A stretch of 64,000 bases of DNA from Owenia fusiformis (GCA_903813345.2 CAIIXF020000008.1:28398005-28462004), one strand, 5' to 3'; positions 11,279-23,600 are shown, counted from the first letter of the stretch. The notes: generated from the sequence alone by a model not told the origin. Program-made: numbers and translations.

Positions 11279-12228
11279 ACAAAACTAAGAAGACCTGGAG
11301 GCTCCTATGGTCACAAAGTGAGTTCTGTTTTCTGAAATATTAACACCAACATGTGACGTTTTAATATCAAAATCACAAATTCCTCAAAATTTAGAGGAAA
11401 TTAGGAAACGGTGGTGACAGCTGATCAAATATATACTAAGGATTAGCCAAAAAATGAGTATGCATACAACCTAATACATATAGCTCTTCTAATTTGTATC
11501 ACCAACATAAAAAGGATGGATAGACAGATGGACGGACAGACTAAAGAACAAAACATTAAGACAGCCTCCTTACACCAATTAACTCCCTGTATGGACAGTA
11601 GTTCACTCATGACAACAATTTTAAGCATACTGTTATCTAAACAATTCAAACACGCACTCTCTTGATTGCATTTCTAGGGTAAATTTCATTTCCTGATTCT
11701 CTATAGACAAGAAAATTCTTGCCACGCATTTCTCTGATTTATGGTGGAACTATCTATATTTATCTGTACTTTAGTAGGAATACTGTTTGTCTTCAGGCAG
11801 TTAAAGTAATGAGAGATTTAATCTTTGTAAGATGATAAATAACATAAAGTACTTTTATTGTTCTCATTTACTGGTTATTGAGGGCAAATGCTTTTGAGTC
11901 AATGCATATAAAAAACATTGAATGTTTATTAATCTGACCATACAAACTAGAAAAACAGCAACTTAACGGAGTAGCAAATCCCACCGAACAAAACATGTTT
12001 TGATAAATAGCGGCCATATAAAATTTGAGCCAAATCCATCCACTGGTATTTGAATTATCAAAGATTATGTTTTATGAAACATGGCTGCCATTTTGAAATT
12101 CAGCTGAATGGACAGACAAACGTCTGGACGGAGGGCTTTTCTATATCCCCCACAAACTTCGTTCGGTGTGATAATAATAGTAACTGCTGTTATAGCTGTT
12201 GAAGCCGTTCACTTTTTATAATATACAG
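11279..12228. other. No gene; low-copy repeat fragment
   Basis: Near 12110-12175 is a segment with GACAGACAAACGTCTGGACG and CTATATCCCCCACAAACTTCG, also present in diverged form near 28790-28860. Otherwise nothing recognised. Confidence 0.4.
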
Positions 12229-13050
12229 GGTGGCACAAAAACGCCACCCTCTAATTTTGGAATAAGTTTCTCAATAATTATAAGGAATCTGCATGATTTT
12301 TATGTGTGGATAAAATGTTCAATGCATGAAAGATAGGGATACTTGCATTGCATCAACATTTTTGAAACTTAGTGATATCTTGTTTTCTATGGAAGCATGT
12401 TCTGACACAAAACCACTCAAAAATGTAATTTTAGAAATTTGTTTTTCTTAAAATTTAACTTACGGTTCATAAAATTTGACAAATTACTTAAAGGGGCAAT
12501 AAGGCTTGTAAATAGGAAAATTTAAACTTTTTCTGAGCTATCAAGGCAACAGTTGGCATAACATCTTCTTCAACATTCCTATTTTCTTAAAATGTATGGA
12601 TAAACTATCAATTTCAGCATTAAAAGGTGTAAATTCAGTTCAAAGCTTCAAAAAGGGGACGTCCACTTTTATATTTTAAGATCCACCATGTTTCAAGAGG
12701 AATATAAGCTGAAATAATGATTATCTAGGGGGTTTCTTTGTAGAAAATAAAAATAGATGTTAGTCGTGATGAAATATCCAAACTTAAATATATTTTGACA
12801 CTGGTCCATGATCATTGAATGGCCCCTCTGCACTACTTGTTGCACCTTTAACAAACTCAAATAATGGCTAAGCCAAAAATCCCAATTTAAGAAAATTGTG
12901 TTTTTGATGATTCCACCAAGAGCCTGGATGGAAAATATGAAATCTCTAAATGTCAAAGCTGTTGATGCAGTACAAGTACACTTAATCTTTCATGCATTGA
13001 GCACTCTATATACAGGGTGTCCAATAAATAAGGTGAAAGATATTGTAACT
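12229..13050. mobile_element. Probable decayed foldback element with ACAGGGTG ends
   Basis: TACAGGGTGGCACAAAAACG at about 12226 and TACAGGGTGTCCAATAAATA at about 13013 both resemble mariner-type termini but are in the same orientation. Between them AATGCATGAAAGATagGGAT...GCATCAAC (about 12317-12360) is inverted at 12960-13005 (GTTGATGCA...ATCTTTCATGCATT). The pieces may come from more than one insertion; boundaries are uncertain. Confidence 0.45.
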
Positions 13051-13830
13051 TTCTTAATATTGCACCAATCTTGATGAAATTTTCAGAGTTTGTAGCTCAA
13101 ACCTCAAACATTAGAAAATTATGAAGAATCCTTTATTATTGAAAAATTCCAAAATTAGTAACATTTTTTTTTGAGTTACCTTGTATGATGTTTAAATGTG
13201 ACAAACTTCAATCAGAAATACAGCATACAATGAGAGTCTGACATATACAGAAAGACTCTCATATTTTCTTCATACTCCAATCACTCACCTACCCTACCCT
13301 ATACCAGGTGTTTGACTAGAATTTCTCACAACTGGCTAAATAAATGAAAACAACAGGCAAAATTAATGGAAATCATAAATTTAACATGGAAAAGTTGAAA
13401 TCCCTAAAAACAACAGGCGATTTTGTAAAAACAACCAGTGAAAATCGCCTGTTGCCTGCTGCTATTAAAACCCCCGCTATACTGATACTAATTCTTATTC
13501 AGGCACAGACTATAAGGCTCAAGAATAATGTCAATAAATTGACCTCACCTTTTTATCCTGATTACTTGACAGGATACAGGTAATATTCATACTATGGATG
13601 ACATGCATGGTTGATTGCATTAGAGATATCGTCTGATGAATATGAGACAAGGCTATGTGAAAAATATATTAGAAAACGAAACAATTCAAAAGTAATATTG
13701 CAGAGAGTAAATTCAAGAAAGGTAATTTCCTTTATATGTAATTATTTTGTTTTACTCCTTCAAATTAACATGCAATCAATAGACCTTTTAACAATCCTCT
13801 CTTTTGCCACAATGAAAAACCCAAAATATA
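13051..13830. other. No gene seen
   Basis: Contains an inverted short block near 13400-13460 (AACAGGCGATTTT / AAAATCGCCTGTT) suggestive of a small repeat. ORFs of 79-90 codons here show no recognisable domain. Confidence 0.35.
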
Positions 13831-14140
13831 AGGGTTGTTCAAAAACTTGTCACGCCACATGGAAACTCTTCTTAAAGAAATGATTTTTTATTTGACGTGT
13901 TAAGTACAGATACAGTTTCATCCTTCCTTTTTGCATATATAACATATCTGGCCCATACACATATTGCTTCCTGCGATACATTGGCTTAAAAATTTGAACA
14001 AATAGGATCCTGGTCCAATCTTTGACATCATTAAGTTGGATTAATTTTGTAAATGTATCTTTAGACTGAAAATGTTCAGTCTAATGGGTTTCCCTTCAAC
14101 TCTTTATTAAATGTTTCACAAAAATAGCATTCAATTGCTC
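13831..14140 (+). mobile_element. Mariner-like terminal segment, uninterrupted paralogue of 1976-3140
   Basis: TA then AGGGTTGTTCAAAAACTTGT, followed by GATACATTGGCTTAAAAATT, GGTCC and GACATCATTAAGTTGGATTA. This is the 'empty' version of the sequence split by the 2146-3024 element. No transposase. Confidence 0.55.
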
Positions 14141-14305
14141 TTGACATTCTGTCTAGCTCTTAGAGACATGTTTGAACCAACATAATTATAATGATAGGAT
14201 CTCAAGGTTTCTCGTAACTACAACCTTTACCATCAGTTAATCCCCTCTTCTCTAATTTCATCTTGTAGTGATAATCACTCAAAGTGAAGTCATCTTATGC
14301 CCCAC

Positions 14306-14590
14306 ACTGGTAGATCCAGAAGCTAACAAAGGGGGGGGCACAATTCAAGTCAGGAAAAGTGCGGAAAACATTTTTGGGCCCCTAACATAAAAAATTTGGC
14401 CTAAATTTTTTTTTAATTATGGCCCATCTTTTGATAATTTGGCTTGAAAAAGTCCAAAAAGTTATGTCCAAAAAGCAAAGTTATGCCCAAAAAGATTCAT
14501 GTTTTGAGACCCTTCAGAGGATTTGGGGCCCTAAAAGTTTGTTCTGGGGACAACCTAGGCTCCATGCCCCCCTGGTTTCGCCAGTGCCCC
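14306..14590. repeat. Dispersed repeat with G-run and GCCAGTGCCCC end
   Basis: Begins CTGGTAGATCCAGAAGC, has AGGGGGGGGCAC at about 14331, and ends TGCCCCCCTGGTTTCGCCAG then TGCCCC. The 76-codon ORF inside is repeat-derived. A related G/C-run, GGGCCC-rich repeat lies at 20730-20870. Confidence 0.5.
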
Positions 14591-15143
14591 ATCTCTAAAT
14601 GTACTGATATACCTAATCAGTACCGAATTGTTCATTTCGGCCAATATATCCTAGCTTCTTTCATGCAGCTGTAAATAATGGAAGGGTTTCTAAGAAAAAC
14701 TTATTGGGTAATCAAAGTAAACGAGTATTAGCTGCAGCAAAATAATTTGATAATCAGCTTCAAGAAACATTGGTTGGTTTTACGAGAACATCAGACAACA
14801 TGAATAAAAAATCAGTTTAATGAAGTGGAACATTTTGAATAATCTATTTTAAATGTCAGTGTCACTTTTCTAGCACAAGATTTATTTTTTTATTAATGAT
14901 TTGCCACGCTTCACTGGTTAATATCAGAAGGTAACAGTCATTACTCTGCCTTTCAAAATTGACGTTTGTAAACATCGATTTTGACATTTCTAGTTTTCAT
15001 TGAATTAAACTACTTTGCAGAGACATTCAGCTTTGAAATTGCGACCATGTTAGGCTTGATTCATTGAGGTATTACATCACGAAAGGTATGTTAACATGAA
15101 CTAAATAATTGGATAACATGAACTAGCCTGTATTTAATTATAC
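14591..15143. other. No gene seen
   Basis: AT-rich; nothing recognised. Confidence 0.4.
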
Positions 15144-15237
15144 CTAGTTGTACAGTAACTTGTTGAAGAGTTGCGTCATTGATGCTTTGTGGGTCTCCAA
15201 TAATCATGTCGACTCCGGTGTCCATAATCACAACTCG
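15144..15237 (-). CDS. Weak exon candidate, unknown function
   Basis: On the minus strand an AG acceptor (tttag) at 15239-15238 is followed by 31 open codons, RVVIMDTGVDMIIGDPQSIN and DATLQQVTVQL, and then a donor G|gtataa. The stretch is GC-richer than its surroundings and the opposite strand is not open. It would lie downstream of the MAM gene in the same orientation, but the polypyrimidine tract is poor and I recognise no family. It could belong to the MAM gene, to another gene, or be chance. Confidence 0.2.
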
Positions 15238-15423
15238 CTAAAGTTTTTTGAGTTGCTATATAGCAAATATTATTACAACTAATTTGAGATGTTTGCATAG
15301 GAATATTAGGTGCACAGGCGACTTTTATGTTGAAAATGGTAAAAAAACGGGAACTTTAATGCATGCACTAGTTTCGATTAATTACTCAATTAATTACTTG
15401 ATTCATGATTATATTTAATGTTG

Positions 15424-15708
15424 CTGCCCTGTCAACCCTCACGCATTAGGCGTGATTGTCACGCATTTGCTGGAAAAATAGAAATCACGCATCAATTTAG
15501 CGTGTATGATCAAATATCACGCAAATCACGCATTTTGATGATATTTTTAGAAATCGTTTTTTGTGAAATGCCGATACGGTTAAATACCGAACGGCGAAAA
15601 AAAGCGAACGCATTCTGTACAGTCTTTGCACGCGATTGCCGTTTATGTCACGCATTTTGTACAAAATATGTATATATCACGCATGTATCGAAAATATTTA
15701 CAGCCCTG
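15424..15708. mobile_element. hAT-like MITE rich in TCACGCAT motifs
   Basis: Ends are CTGCCCTGTCAA at the left and the inverse-like TTTACAGCCCTG at the right, flanked by ATGTTG on both sides (15418-15423, 15709-15714). TCACGCAT or its inverse recurs about eight times in 285 bp. The 112-codon ORF starting at 15418 is a by-product. The terminus and the direct repeat (6 of the usual 8 bp) suggest hAT; the family call is inference. Confidence 0.6.
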
Positions 15709-15834
15709 ATGTTGAGAAAGAAATACAAGAAATACAAAGAAATACAAGAGCTGTAGAGTAATGCAAACCTTAGTTATAAAAACTAACAAGGCACAGACGT
15801 GAACAATATCGTACCTAAAACACAGCAGTGTGAC

Positions 15835-16458
15835 AGTGAAGAATTTAGGACGGAAAATCCAAAATGGCCACCTTAAAATTTACTCAGAATGCCCAAAAAC
15901 TAATCAGTTCTTAACTTTGATACGTAGAAACATCCCTGAAAATTTCAGATGAATCCATCAAATGGTTTGGCTGGAAACCTGTAGACAAGTCTTGAAAGTG
16001 AAGATTTTAGGACGGAAAATCCCAAAAAACTAATCAGTTCTTAACTTTGATACGTAGAAACATCCCTGAAAATTTCAGATGATTCCGTCAAATGGTTTGG
16101 CTGGAAACCTGTAGACAAGTCTTGAAAGTGAAGATTTTAGGACGGAAAATCCAAAATGGCCACCTTAAAATTTACCCAGAATGCCCAAAAACTAATCAGT
16201 TCTTAACTTTGATACGTTGAAACATTCCTGAAAATTTCAGATGAATCCGTCAAATGGTTTGGCTGGAAACCTGTAGACAAGTCTTGAAAGTGAAGATTTT
16301 AGGACGGAAAATCCAAAATGGCCACCTTAAAATTTACCCAGAATGCCCAAAAACTAATCAGTTCTTAACTTTGATACGTAGAAACATTCCTGAAAATTTC
16401 AGATGAATCTGTCAAATGGTTTGGCTGGAAACCTGTAGACAAGCTGAAAAGTGAGACG
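15835..16458. repeat. Four tandem copies of a 162-bp repeat, one with a 32-bp deletion
   Basis: Copies start AGTGAAGA(A/T)TTTAGGACGG at 15835, 15997, 16127 and 16289 (spacings 162, 130, 162). Each holds ACTAATCAGTTCTTAACTTT, GATACGTAGAAACAT and GGTTTGGCTGGAAACCTGTA. Copy 2 lacks the AATGGCCACCTTAAAATTTA segment. The array ends in a C-rich tract (CGCCCCCCGCCCGCC). A diverged single copy is at about 28170-28340. Confidence 0.9.
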
Positions 16459-16991
16459 CCCCCCGCCCGCCGCCCACCCGTCAAGCTGACGACAATATCG
16501 TACCTTTATTAGTTACGATAAAAAGATTACTAGCGATTTTTTTCTAAATTGTTTGTATGTGCGCTTTTCTGAGTCTCAATATTTTACCCTTTTAAATTTC
16601 AATTTTGAAACCGCACCATGCACTCATTAGAGAGAATATGGTAAGTCAGTAATACTAACGAAAGAGAAATTGTGCTGTTTATTTAAAGAATATAGCAACA
16701 ATGTGATCTTAACTAGATCTTTATGGTCAATAAATCATTAATAAACTGCCTATTTGGAAGTTAATTCCTGTTATTTTCTTCATTGCTTCTTTGTATAAAT
16801 CAGAGACATATATGTCTCTGTATAAATAGATATCAAAAGAAGCATTTTTTCCTTTGACTCCTAGTAGCTCAATTTTTCATAATCGAGTCAAATCTTGTTT
16901 TTTCCACGACTCGCTCCATTGATTATAACACTCTTTTATACTCCCATGACATCATCGTATCACTTCCCGAAGAATGAAAAATCCACGTTAC
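16459..16991. other. No gene seen
   Basis: AT-rich. A 20-bp palindrome, CAGAGACATATATGTCTCTG, lies near 16800-16820; no other structure. Confidence 0.4.
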
Positions 16992-17107
16992 GCTGCCCTG
17001 AGCCGGAAGAGATATCATTGGATCGTGGCATCCAAATGTCTGATTCATTATATTGCAGAGTTTCTATGTCATACAAGCTTAGTGTGGTTGAAATGTCAAA
17101 GATGAAT
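16992..17107 (-). CDS. Candidate exon 11 of the MAM gene (partial MAM domain 3?)
   Basis: Minus strand: acceptor ccctatag, one base completing the codon left by exon 10, then 38 open codons FIFDISTTLSLYDIETLQYN and ESDIWMPRSNDISSGSGQ, and a possible donor C|gtaacg (phase 1). Phase fits exon 10. If joined, the cysteine pair at the end of exon 10 is followed by a segment whose W.PRS.D...GSG.Q resembles the W.R...G...GQY region where exons 1 and 5 end, also in phase 1. The donor is weak and the frame also runs on to a stop at 16960, so it could instead be a last exon or not an exon. Confidence 0.3.
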
Positions 17108-17339
17108 CTATAGGGAATTGATTTGATGAAAACTAAAGATATCGAAATCAACACTTATAATCCACCAGGAGAAGGTAGAGACTACAGTATTACCCTCTCT
17201 TGATACTGAGGCATGGCAAATCATAATTAAAAAATCAATCTTATACTACACTATACTTTACTATATTTTTGCTCTTTTCATTTCATGTTGAGCCTATTTT
17301 CTAAAAGGTCTAACAGTTCTGGCTTAATTTCCAAATAAT

Positions 17340-18560
17340 TTCCTCAACTTCCCTTATTTAAAAAAAAACATAAAGTTAGTTAAGTATTGTAATCATTAGG
17401 GAAATAATTGACTTGCTCTTCAAAATATTTCTTTTATCGTTTAACACTCTATCCCCTTTCCATCATGAATTTTTATTCAATATTAAATAATGTCCATCAC
17501 TACCCTATATGTCATTATATCAGTAACTATATGCACACATCCTAGTTTTCTGCATGAGAAAAATGCAAATTCTGCTTCTGCATGAAAAAGCCAAATTCTG
17601 CACCAAATTCTGCATGAAATCTAAAATTCTGCACCAAATTCTGCACGGGAAAAGTGAAATTTTGTGGTTCAAGTATGTGCAAAAAGTTAAATTCTTGCTA
17701 AAATCTGAGACTAACATGAAGCTAAAATCAATAATTTTCTCCAAAAAATGAATAATTTAAAATTCTTGAACTCCACTTATGCTGCTTTATTCAGCGATAA
17801 TGGACAACTGCAGTAATAACATCAGATGCAATTTTAATCAATTAGCGACAAAACTTACCAAATGCTCACTTGTGAACTATCACGAAATTCAAAGTATCAC
17901 GAAATTCCAGATCAATATGCAGGGAATTCAGATGTCGTTTATTTATATATGATGAAGTAAAACGCAAGAAGAAGCATGATTTATTGCGTTAGAATACAAA
18001 ATAATACAATATTAAACATATTATTGCAAAACAATTACGAGGGACAGTCATCGGTTTCAAATTTCGTGATTATGTTAGACGCAGTCTTACCTCTAAGTGC
18101 AAAGGCGGAAGTTCGAGAATTTAAAACAGATTTCAGATTTCCTCTTGAAAATCTGACAAAACACAAGTATCTGACAACAAACGAGCGGGTGTTTAGGTGA
18201 GTGACAAATATGAGATGAGATGGTTGACTGGAAAAATCATGTTTTCCGCGAAATTCCGTGCCAAAACAAAAATTCTGCAAAAAAAATGAAAATGCAAATT
18301 TCTGCGGTTTTTCTGCGGCGACGCGGAATCACGGAATACTAGGATGAGTGTATATGCTGTCACTTAGTCTAATTGCCTTATTTTAAAGACATAAAGTTAG
18401 TTAAGTATTGTAATCATTAGGAAAATAATTGACTTGCTCTTGAAAATATTTATTTTATCATTTAACACTCTCTATCCCTTTTCCATCAAAAAATTTAATT
18501 CAACATTAAATAATGTCTATCACTACCCTATATGTCATTATATCAGTAACTTTATGCTGT
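17340..18560. repeat. Tandem duplication (~180 bp) split by an inserted element
   Basis: 17370-17534 and 18390-18558 are about 90% identical, sharing AACATAAAGTTAGTTAAGTA, GACTTGCTCTTCAAAATATT and CCCTATATGTCATTATATCA. Copy 1 is interrupted after TATATGC by the 17535-18350 element and continues after it (TGTCACTTAGTC). No coding content in the unit. Confidence 0.85.
17535..18350. mobile_element. Non-autonomous DNA transposon, ACACATCCTAG...CTAGGATGAGTG
   Basis: The left end ACACATCCTAG and right end CTAGGATGAGTG are inverted, flanked by TATATGC at 17528-17534 and 18351-18357 (7-8 bp direct repeat, hAT-like). Subterminal regions are full of TTCTGCATG / TTCTGCACCAAATTCTGC blocks on the left and their inverse-like forms (GCAAATTTCTGCGG) on the right. 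The interior (17976-18230) has a GC-richer, mutually overlapping open region on both strands (74 and 81 codons) with no recognised domain. Confidence 0.7.
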
Positions 18561-20480
18561 CACTGCAGTAAATCTCTAAACTTGATATAATGGAAATAAT
18601 AATGGATACAATTTCCTAATCAGCTCTAATAGTTGATATTAATCTCCAATTCTTAGATCTAAAGTAAGAAAAAAAAAATCTTTCTGTAATTCTAATAATT
18701 CTCTATGGTATAATTTGTCCAAGAAAGTTAATGTGACCTCAGCTAAATCAATTATGCCTTTCAAGCTCAATGTCACGTACGGTAGTTGTAAACTTGATTT
18801 ATCTAAAAACAAGATAACACATGATAATTGAAAGGTACTCATATGTTTTTATCTTTAGTCAATAATAATGTTAGAGATTTCAAGCATTATACCTTTCTTT
18901 TCAGATAAGGACAGGTGCCAAAAAGAGCTGATCCATAAATAATTATGGCCAGGGCAGAGGAAATTGGGGTCATATCACAGATTTTTTCCATATTTGGATT
19001 TTTGTTTGAAAGCACAAAGAGAACTTTCACATGGGACATTGTTCATGTCTTAACAATTTTTCATTGCAAATATAAACCAAAAAGACGGATTTTAGCACAT
19101 TTTCCTCTTAATCTTGGGCACATTTTTTGATCTGTAGCACAATTTTATTTTTTGTGATTAGACTGGTTTTCCTATACTGAGGCTCATATATCATTTTCAA
19201 TCGAAAATCAGAGCTGGACCATGCATTTTTAACACAACTTTGATATTTTTCTGAAAATGGTATATGGTTAAACTGGCAATTGAAAAGGAGTAAATAACAT
19301 TACATTCAGTCAGGTAATCATTTAAGAGCAATTGTCTCATTTCTCATCACGCAAACATGGGTCATGCTTCGCTTCAGTGTGTACAGGGACATGTTAAAAG
19401 GCATGTTGTTGAAATTCAAAGTAGATCCTACATTGCATCAGGGGTGAAATTACTCCTGGGAAAGCTTTCAAATACCCATTGGAGCACATGCTTTTTCGAC
19501 CAGAACCCCCATGTTCGATTTTCGATCATTTTTTAAATTTTTATTTTTGAGCAAAATTCATTTTGCGCGTTTATGTCAACCTATACTTAGATATCGTTTT
19601 TAATTGAAATTTTGATCCTGATGTCTTTTAATGAATTTTTATTGTGTTATATAGATTTTTATGATTGGAATTTGTCACACTTAAGGAGTTTAAAATACCC
19701 TCACCCCCACCCAAAAATATAGATGAACTTAAAATATCCTTTTATTTGATTTTCTTTGTACAACTACGAAACTGAGAGAACTTATTAAGAACATAGATGC
19801 TACTGGTTTGAGAGAAAAAATGTTGAATTTAATTCACCAAATCATAATACTGTAGGTCCTTTACTTAAAGGTGACTGTTTCTCTTTCCATTTGATCATTT
19901 TTCTAGAAATATGGGATTTGTTTCCTCAGACCAGTTGTCCTATTTTTTAGCTTTTAACCTTTTCAAATTTTTGCACTGCTTAAACACCTGTAATATCTGG
20001 AAAAGATAATGATTATTTCATGTGTTTGTTGATTCTTTTTGTGTTTGAAGTAAGCTTGTAAATCGTAAGTAATGACCAATATGTTTATACAGGCTTACAT
20101 AAATTTACTGTTGACTTGTGCAACTATAAAACCTACTATATACATAGCATCATGTTGATTTACAAGGTCCAAGTTACCCTCAAACTTCACCTTGATGATT
20201 TAAGAATTTGGGCATTTTTTGATTGGTTCCGGGAAGATCTTCCTGCATGACACACCAAACAGTAACAGGGCAGAACATATGCATCTGAGGTTAAAACAAC
20301 CTTAGAAGTCAAATATGCTATAGCATTTATTTTTAAGGTTTAACGGTTTTTATTATCATAATAATCTGTACATCTTTACAAACTTAGCTAGGGCCGAGGC
20401 AATGCATTATTAGCCCAGTTAATTAATTGTAAATATAAGTAAAAGATAAAAGTTGCAACTTAGACAGGAGTACTACTCAC
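18561..20480. other. No gene seen (intron of the MAM gene or downstream)
   Basis: AT-rich, with short ORFs only. I found no further MAM-like exon on the minus strand. Confidence 0.4.
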
Positions 20481-20646
20481 TCAAAGTCAAAACAATCAAT
20501 TGGAGAAAACGCACAGTCTTCAATAATTCTCTGATTTGTCAGACATGATAAAGAAGAGTCACCATACAACATTAAATTCACCTTGTCTTGCTGTCTGAGT
20601 TGCCCAAATAAAGTTAAGTCAAAGGATGGCGTTTCCCAAAGTTTCT
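20481..20646 (-). CDS. MAM gene exon 10 (linker and possible start of MAM domain 3)
   Basis: Acceptor gtttttag and a strong donor gtgagt; phase 1 in, phase 2 out. Joined to exon 9 it codes residues 412-466, starting EKLWETPSFDLTLFGQLRQQ and ending RIIEDCAFSPIDCFDF. C456-A-F-x4-C463 has exactly the C-x-F-x4-C spacing of MAM domain 2's first cysteine pair, so a third MAM domain may begin here. The preceding part (412-455, with an odd C446) is not recognised. The exon is supported by clean splice sites, matching phase and an open frame of 54 codons in AT-rich DNA. Confidence 0.65.
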
Positions 20647-23600
20647 CTAAAAACAAATTACGTTGATCATTGAAAATTGGTCAAATTTGGCGAAATATTA
20701 CTGAAACTGACAGGACATATCAAAGCAGCTAGGCCCAAAAAAGGTCTCAAAATTTGGGCCCACTTGTGGGTTTTAGGGGCCCAAAATTTTTCTTACGCTT
20801 TGCACTTGAAATTTGGGCCCTCCCTTTTTGGTTCCCTACTCTGCCCCTGGGCCTAGGCCCTGGGACTAAAACTATGCACCTTAAGAACTTACTTTAAGTA
20901 CAGGGTGTTTCATATGTATGTACCCCCCCCCCCATAAACTCATACATGTAGCATCGCTACCCTATCATGTTATATACAACTTGTATAATGTATATCATTT
21001 TGTTCTTCATGAAAAGTTACAAAAGATTGCAAAGTTTCAGAATCAAGGGGTGTCCTTGAAAAAAGATACAATACAATACAATACAATACAAAAGGTATAG
21101 TTAAGGCATATACCAAATCCAAACCCCATTTACCTAATTCAATACCTGATAAGTTTTCACAATTTTAGCATACACATGTACCTCATTAACAAGTGCATAC
21201 TATGCTCTGACTAAAAGCACACACCAAACACTCTGATAAATAAATCTACAGGCATATTTGACCAAAAGTACACCCATAAACAATTTGCAAGTAAAATATT
21301 TCTTAGAAACACATCCAACTTTTCTTGTACTATTTGTGAAGGTTCATGAGATGAATCGACCATAAACATTCCCAGCATTGCGAGATGATATAGAGGAGCA
21401 GTGCCATTATCTAAAGGAGATTTGGAATCGCCTATACTAAATAGAGGAGTTTCTATAGTTTTAAAATCCAGAAAATTCTTGTTTTTTTGTGGGATTTTAA
21501 TAGATTAATTGCATATTTAACCTCTAATAAAATACTTTTCCTACTTTTTAATAGCATATTTCAATTTTGGTGAAAAGTTTTCTACAATAATAACACAACC
21601 CTGGATAGCAAGTTGCTTAAGCCTTTATAGCTCAGTTGATAGAGCATGAGTCTTTGGATCCAAGGGTCCTAAGTTCCCACGTGGGGCATTGAATTTGGCA
21701 CAATTTCTTTCAATTGTGTATCTGGCTTGTTACACTAAGCTTAGGCTAGTTAGTCATTCCCATGGGGTGCCCCCAGGTCATTACACAGAAATGTTATTTA
21801 AGAAATTGATTTGCCATTGAGGACATTGTATCCTAATCAGTATGGCACAACATGTTCCAAACAAAACAAGTGGATCTCTGGAAGAAATCCTCACTGTGGT
21901 GATATAACTGTCGGGGCACGAATGGCTGTCTATTACAAAGCAATTACAAAGTCATAAAAAATCGATTGCAGGGTCCAAGGAGATATTACTGACTTTCTGA
22001 TAAAGTGCCTCGATTCTATTATCTTATAAAGACTTTTTACATTTCTTATCAAAACATTATAGGAAAATTGAAAAATCAATATATTTTCTAAAAATCAGAT
22101 CTAAATTTTGATAAAATATATTTTTATCAACTTTTATGAAAGGAAATAGAAGGTTTTATGATGAATATTGTAGTCATGGTCAGAAAGTTTTCATAGTCAA
22201 AATAAAATATGACTGTCTAAAAGCACTTGCCTCATACCATACCATATATGGTTCTTTGCAAAACAGATCAATAATCCTATATATTTTAATTGTAAAAGCA
22301 ATTGACCATAGATTAATTAGAATAAAACATTCCGCGGGAGCATCTGTCAAGGTGGTTTCAAAGTAATTAAATAAAAATAACACGTTTGTTGAAGCAAGCT
22401 ATTTTTCTAAGTGTGACCACTTTCAAACCATGCTTGACCATTCGTGGGTGATAATACCTTGAAAAAATCATGTACGTTTTTTTCCATTTTTCTGAGGTGT
22501 CCCAGTGATGCAGGTATAATTCGACATTTACATGCAAAAATGTCACCACCATTTGTTACAGACACCAACCACCTATTGCTGATCGCCAACTACTGACCGC
22601 CGTCAAAAACCGCCGCCATAACAATCTGTCACCACTTTTTAGTGGTGACATAATAAAAAAGTTCATCACTCACCTGCCGTTCTGTTCTCGTCGTCTTTGT
22701 AGTGAATTGCAGGTCCCGCTGTGACCATACTGGGTACTGTAAGAACACATAACACATACAGTCTTAAAGGGGTCCATTCTGAGATAACTCGTTGTTCTCC
22801 AAAACCCAGCATTCTTAGAATCATTGAAAAGCTCAGTTTTCATAGAATGAATATATTCCTTCTTTATTCCTACTTATACAGTCTCTCTCCAAACTAGAGT
22901 GATGTCTTTTGCTCGTAATCGCTCCGTTGATTAATGTAAGTTTGTATCACATAACAACCACATATTTATCTTGCTTTGATAATGTTCATTACTACAGAGT
23001 CTTGTCATAAAGTCAATTCACGATATTATTGATATAATATCTTGTTATTTTTGAGTTGTTTTTTTCTGCTGCATGTATTTATATATGTTACAATTTGAAT
23101 CAATGAACAAAAATAATATTATTGTTTTTTCTAAGTCTTTCTATTGTCCATTTGCAAATCGACAATTGTATTTTAAATGTCGGTCATTTATCCTTTTTTC
23201 TATTGTCCATTTGCAAGTCGAAAATTGTATCTTAAATGTCAGTCAATTATACTTATCAAATCAATTGAGCGGACTTAATTATATGTGATCCCAATCTCTT
23301 AATTACTTAATTAGTTTCTTAATTACTATATAAAAAACTATATATATAAATCAGTTTTATTGATATATTTATCTTCCATCCTGAGATCTCCTAAGATAAA
23401 AGTGAATGTATTTAGTGTATAGTATATTGAGTATCAAATTGCAGCATCGCTTTCTTCAAGCTAAGATCCTACTGTGACAGATTTATGTTCAAGCAAATGC
23501 ATATCAACAAGTGCAGGCCCCTTACAACAACCTCAACAGTCTCCAACTATCAGATACTTATTAAGTGCCGCATCATTCAATATTGAGTCGTTACATGCTA

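Noticed and set aside
15418-15756. 112-codon plus-strand ORF
   Set aside because: It starts in the flanking target repeat of the hAT-like MITE and runs through the element; no domain.
16895-17113. Plus-strand 72-codon ORF with RCPEPEEISLDRGIQMSDSL
   Set aside because: No splice or domain support; the minus-strand frame fits the phase of the MAM gene better, though weakly.
20481-20646. DEG/ENaC-channel extracellular motif in exon 10 (DC.F....C..F)
   Set aside because: The expected G.CYTFN segment and membrane helices were not found; the spacing fits the first cysteine pair of a MAM domain better and the exon joins a MAM gene in frame.
21621-21692. Functional tRNA gene
   Set aside because: A and B boxes are present but the acceptor and anticodon stems do not pair properly; better read as a SINE head.
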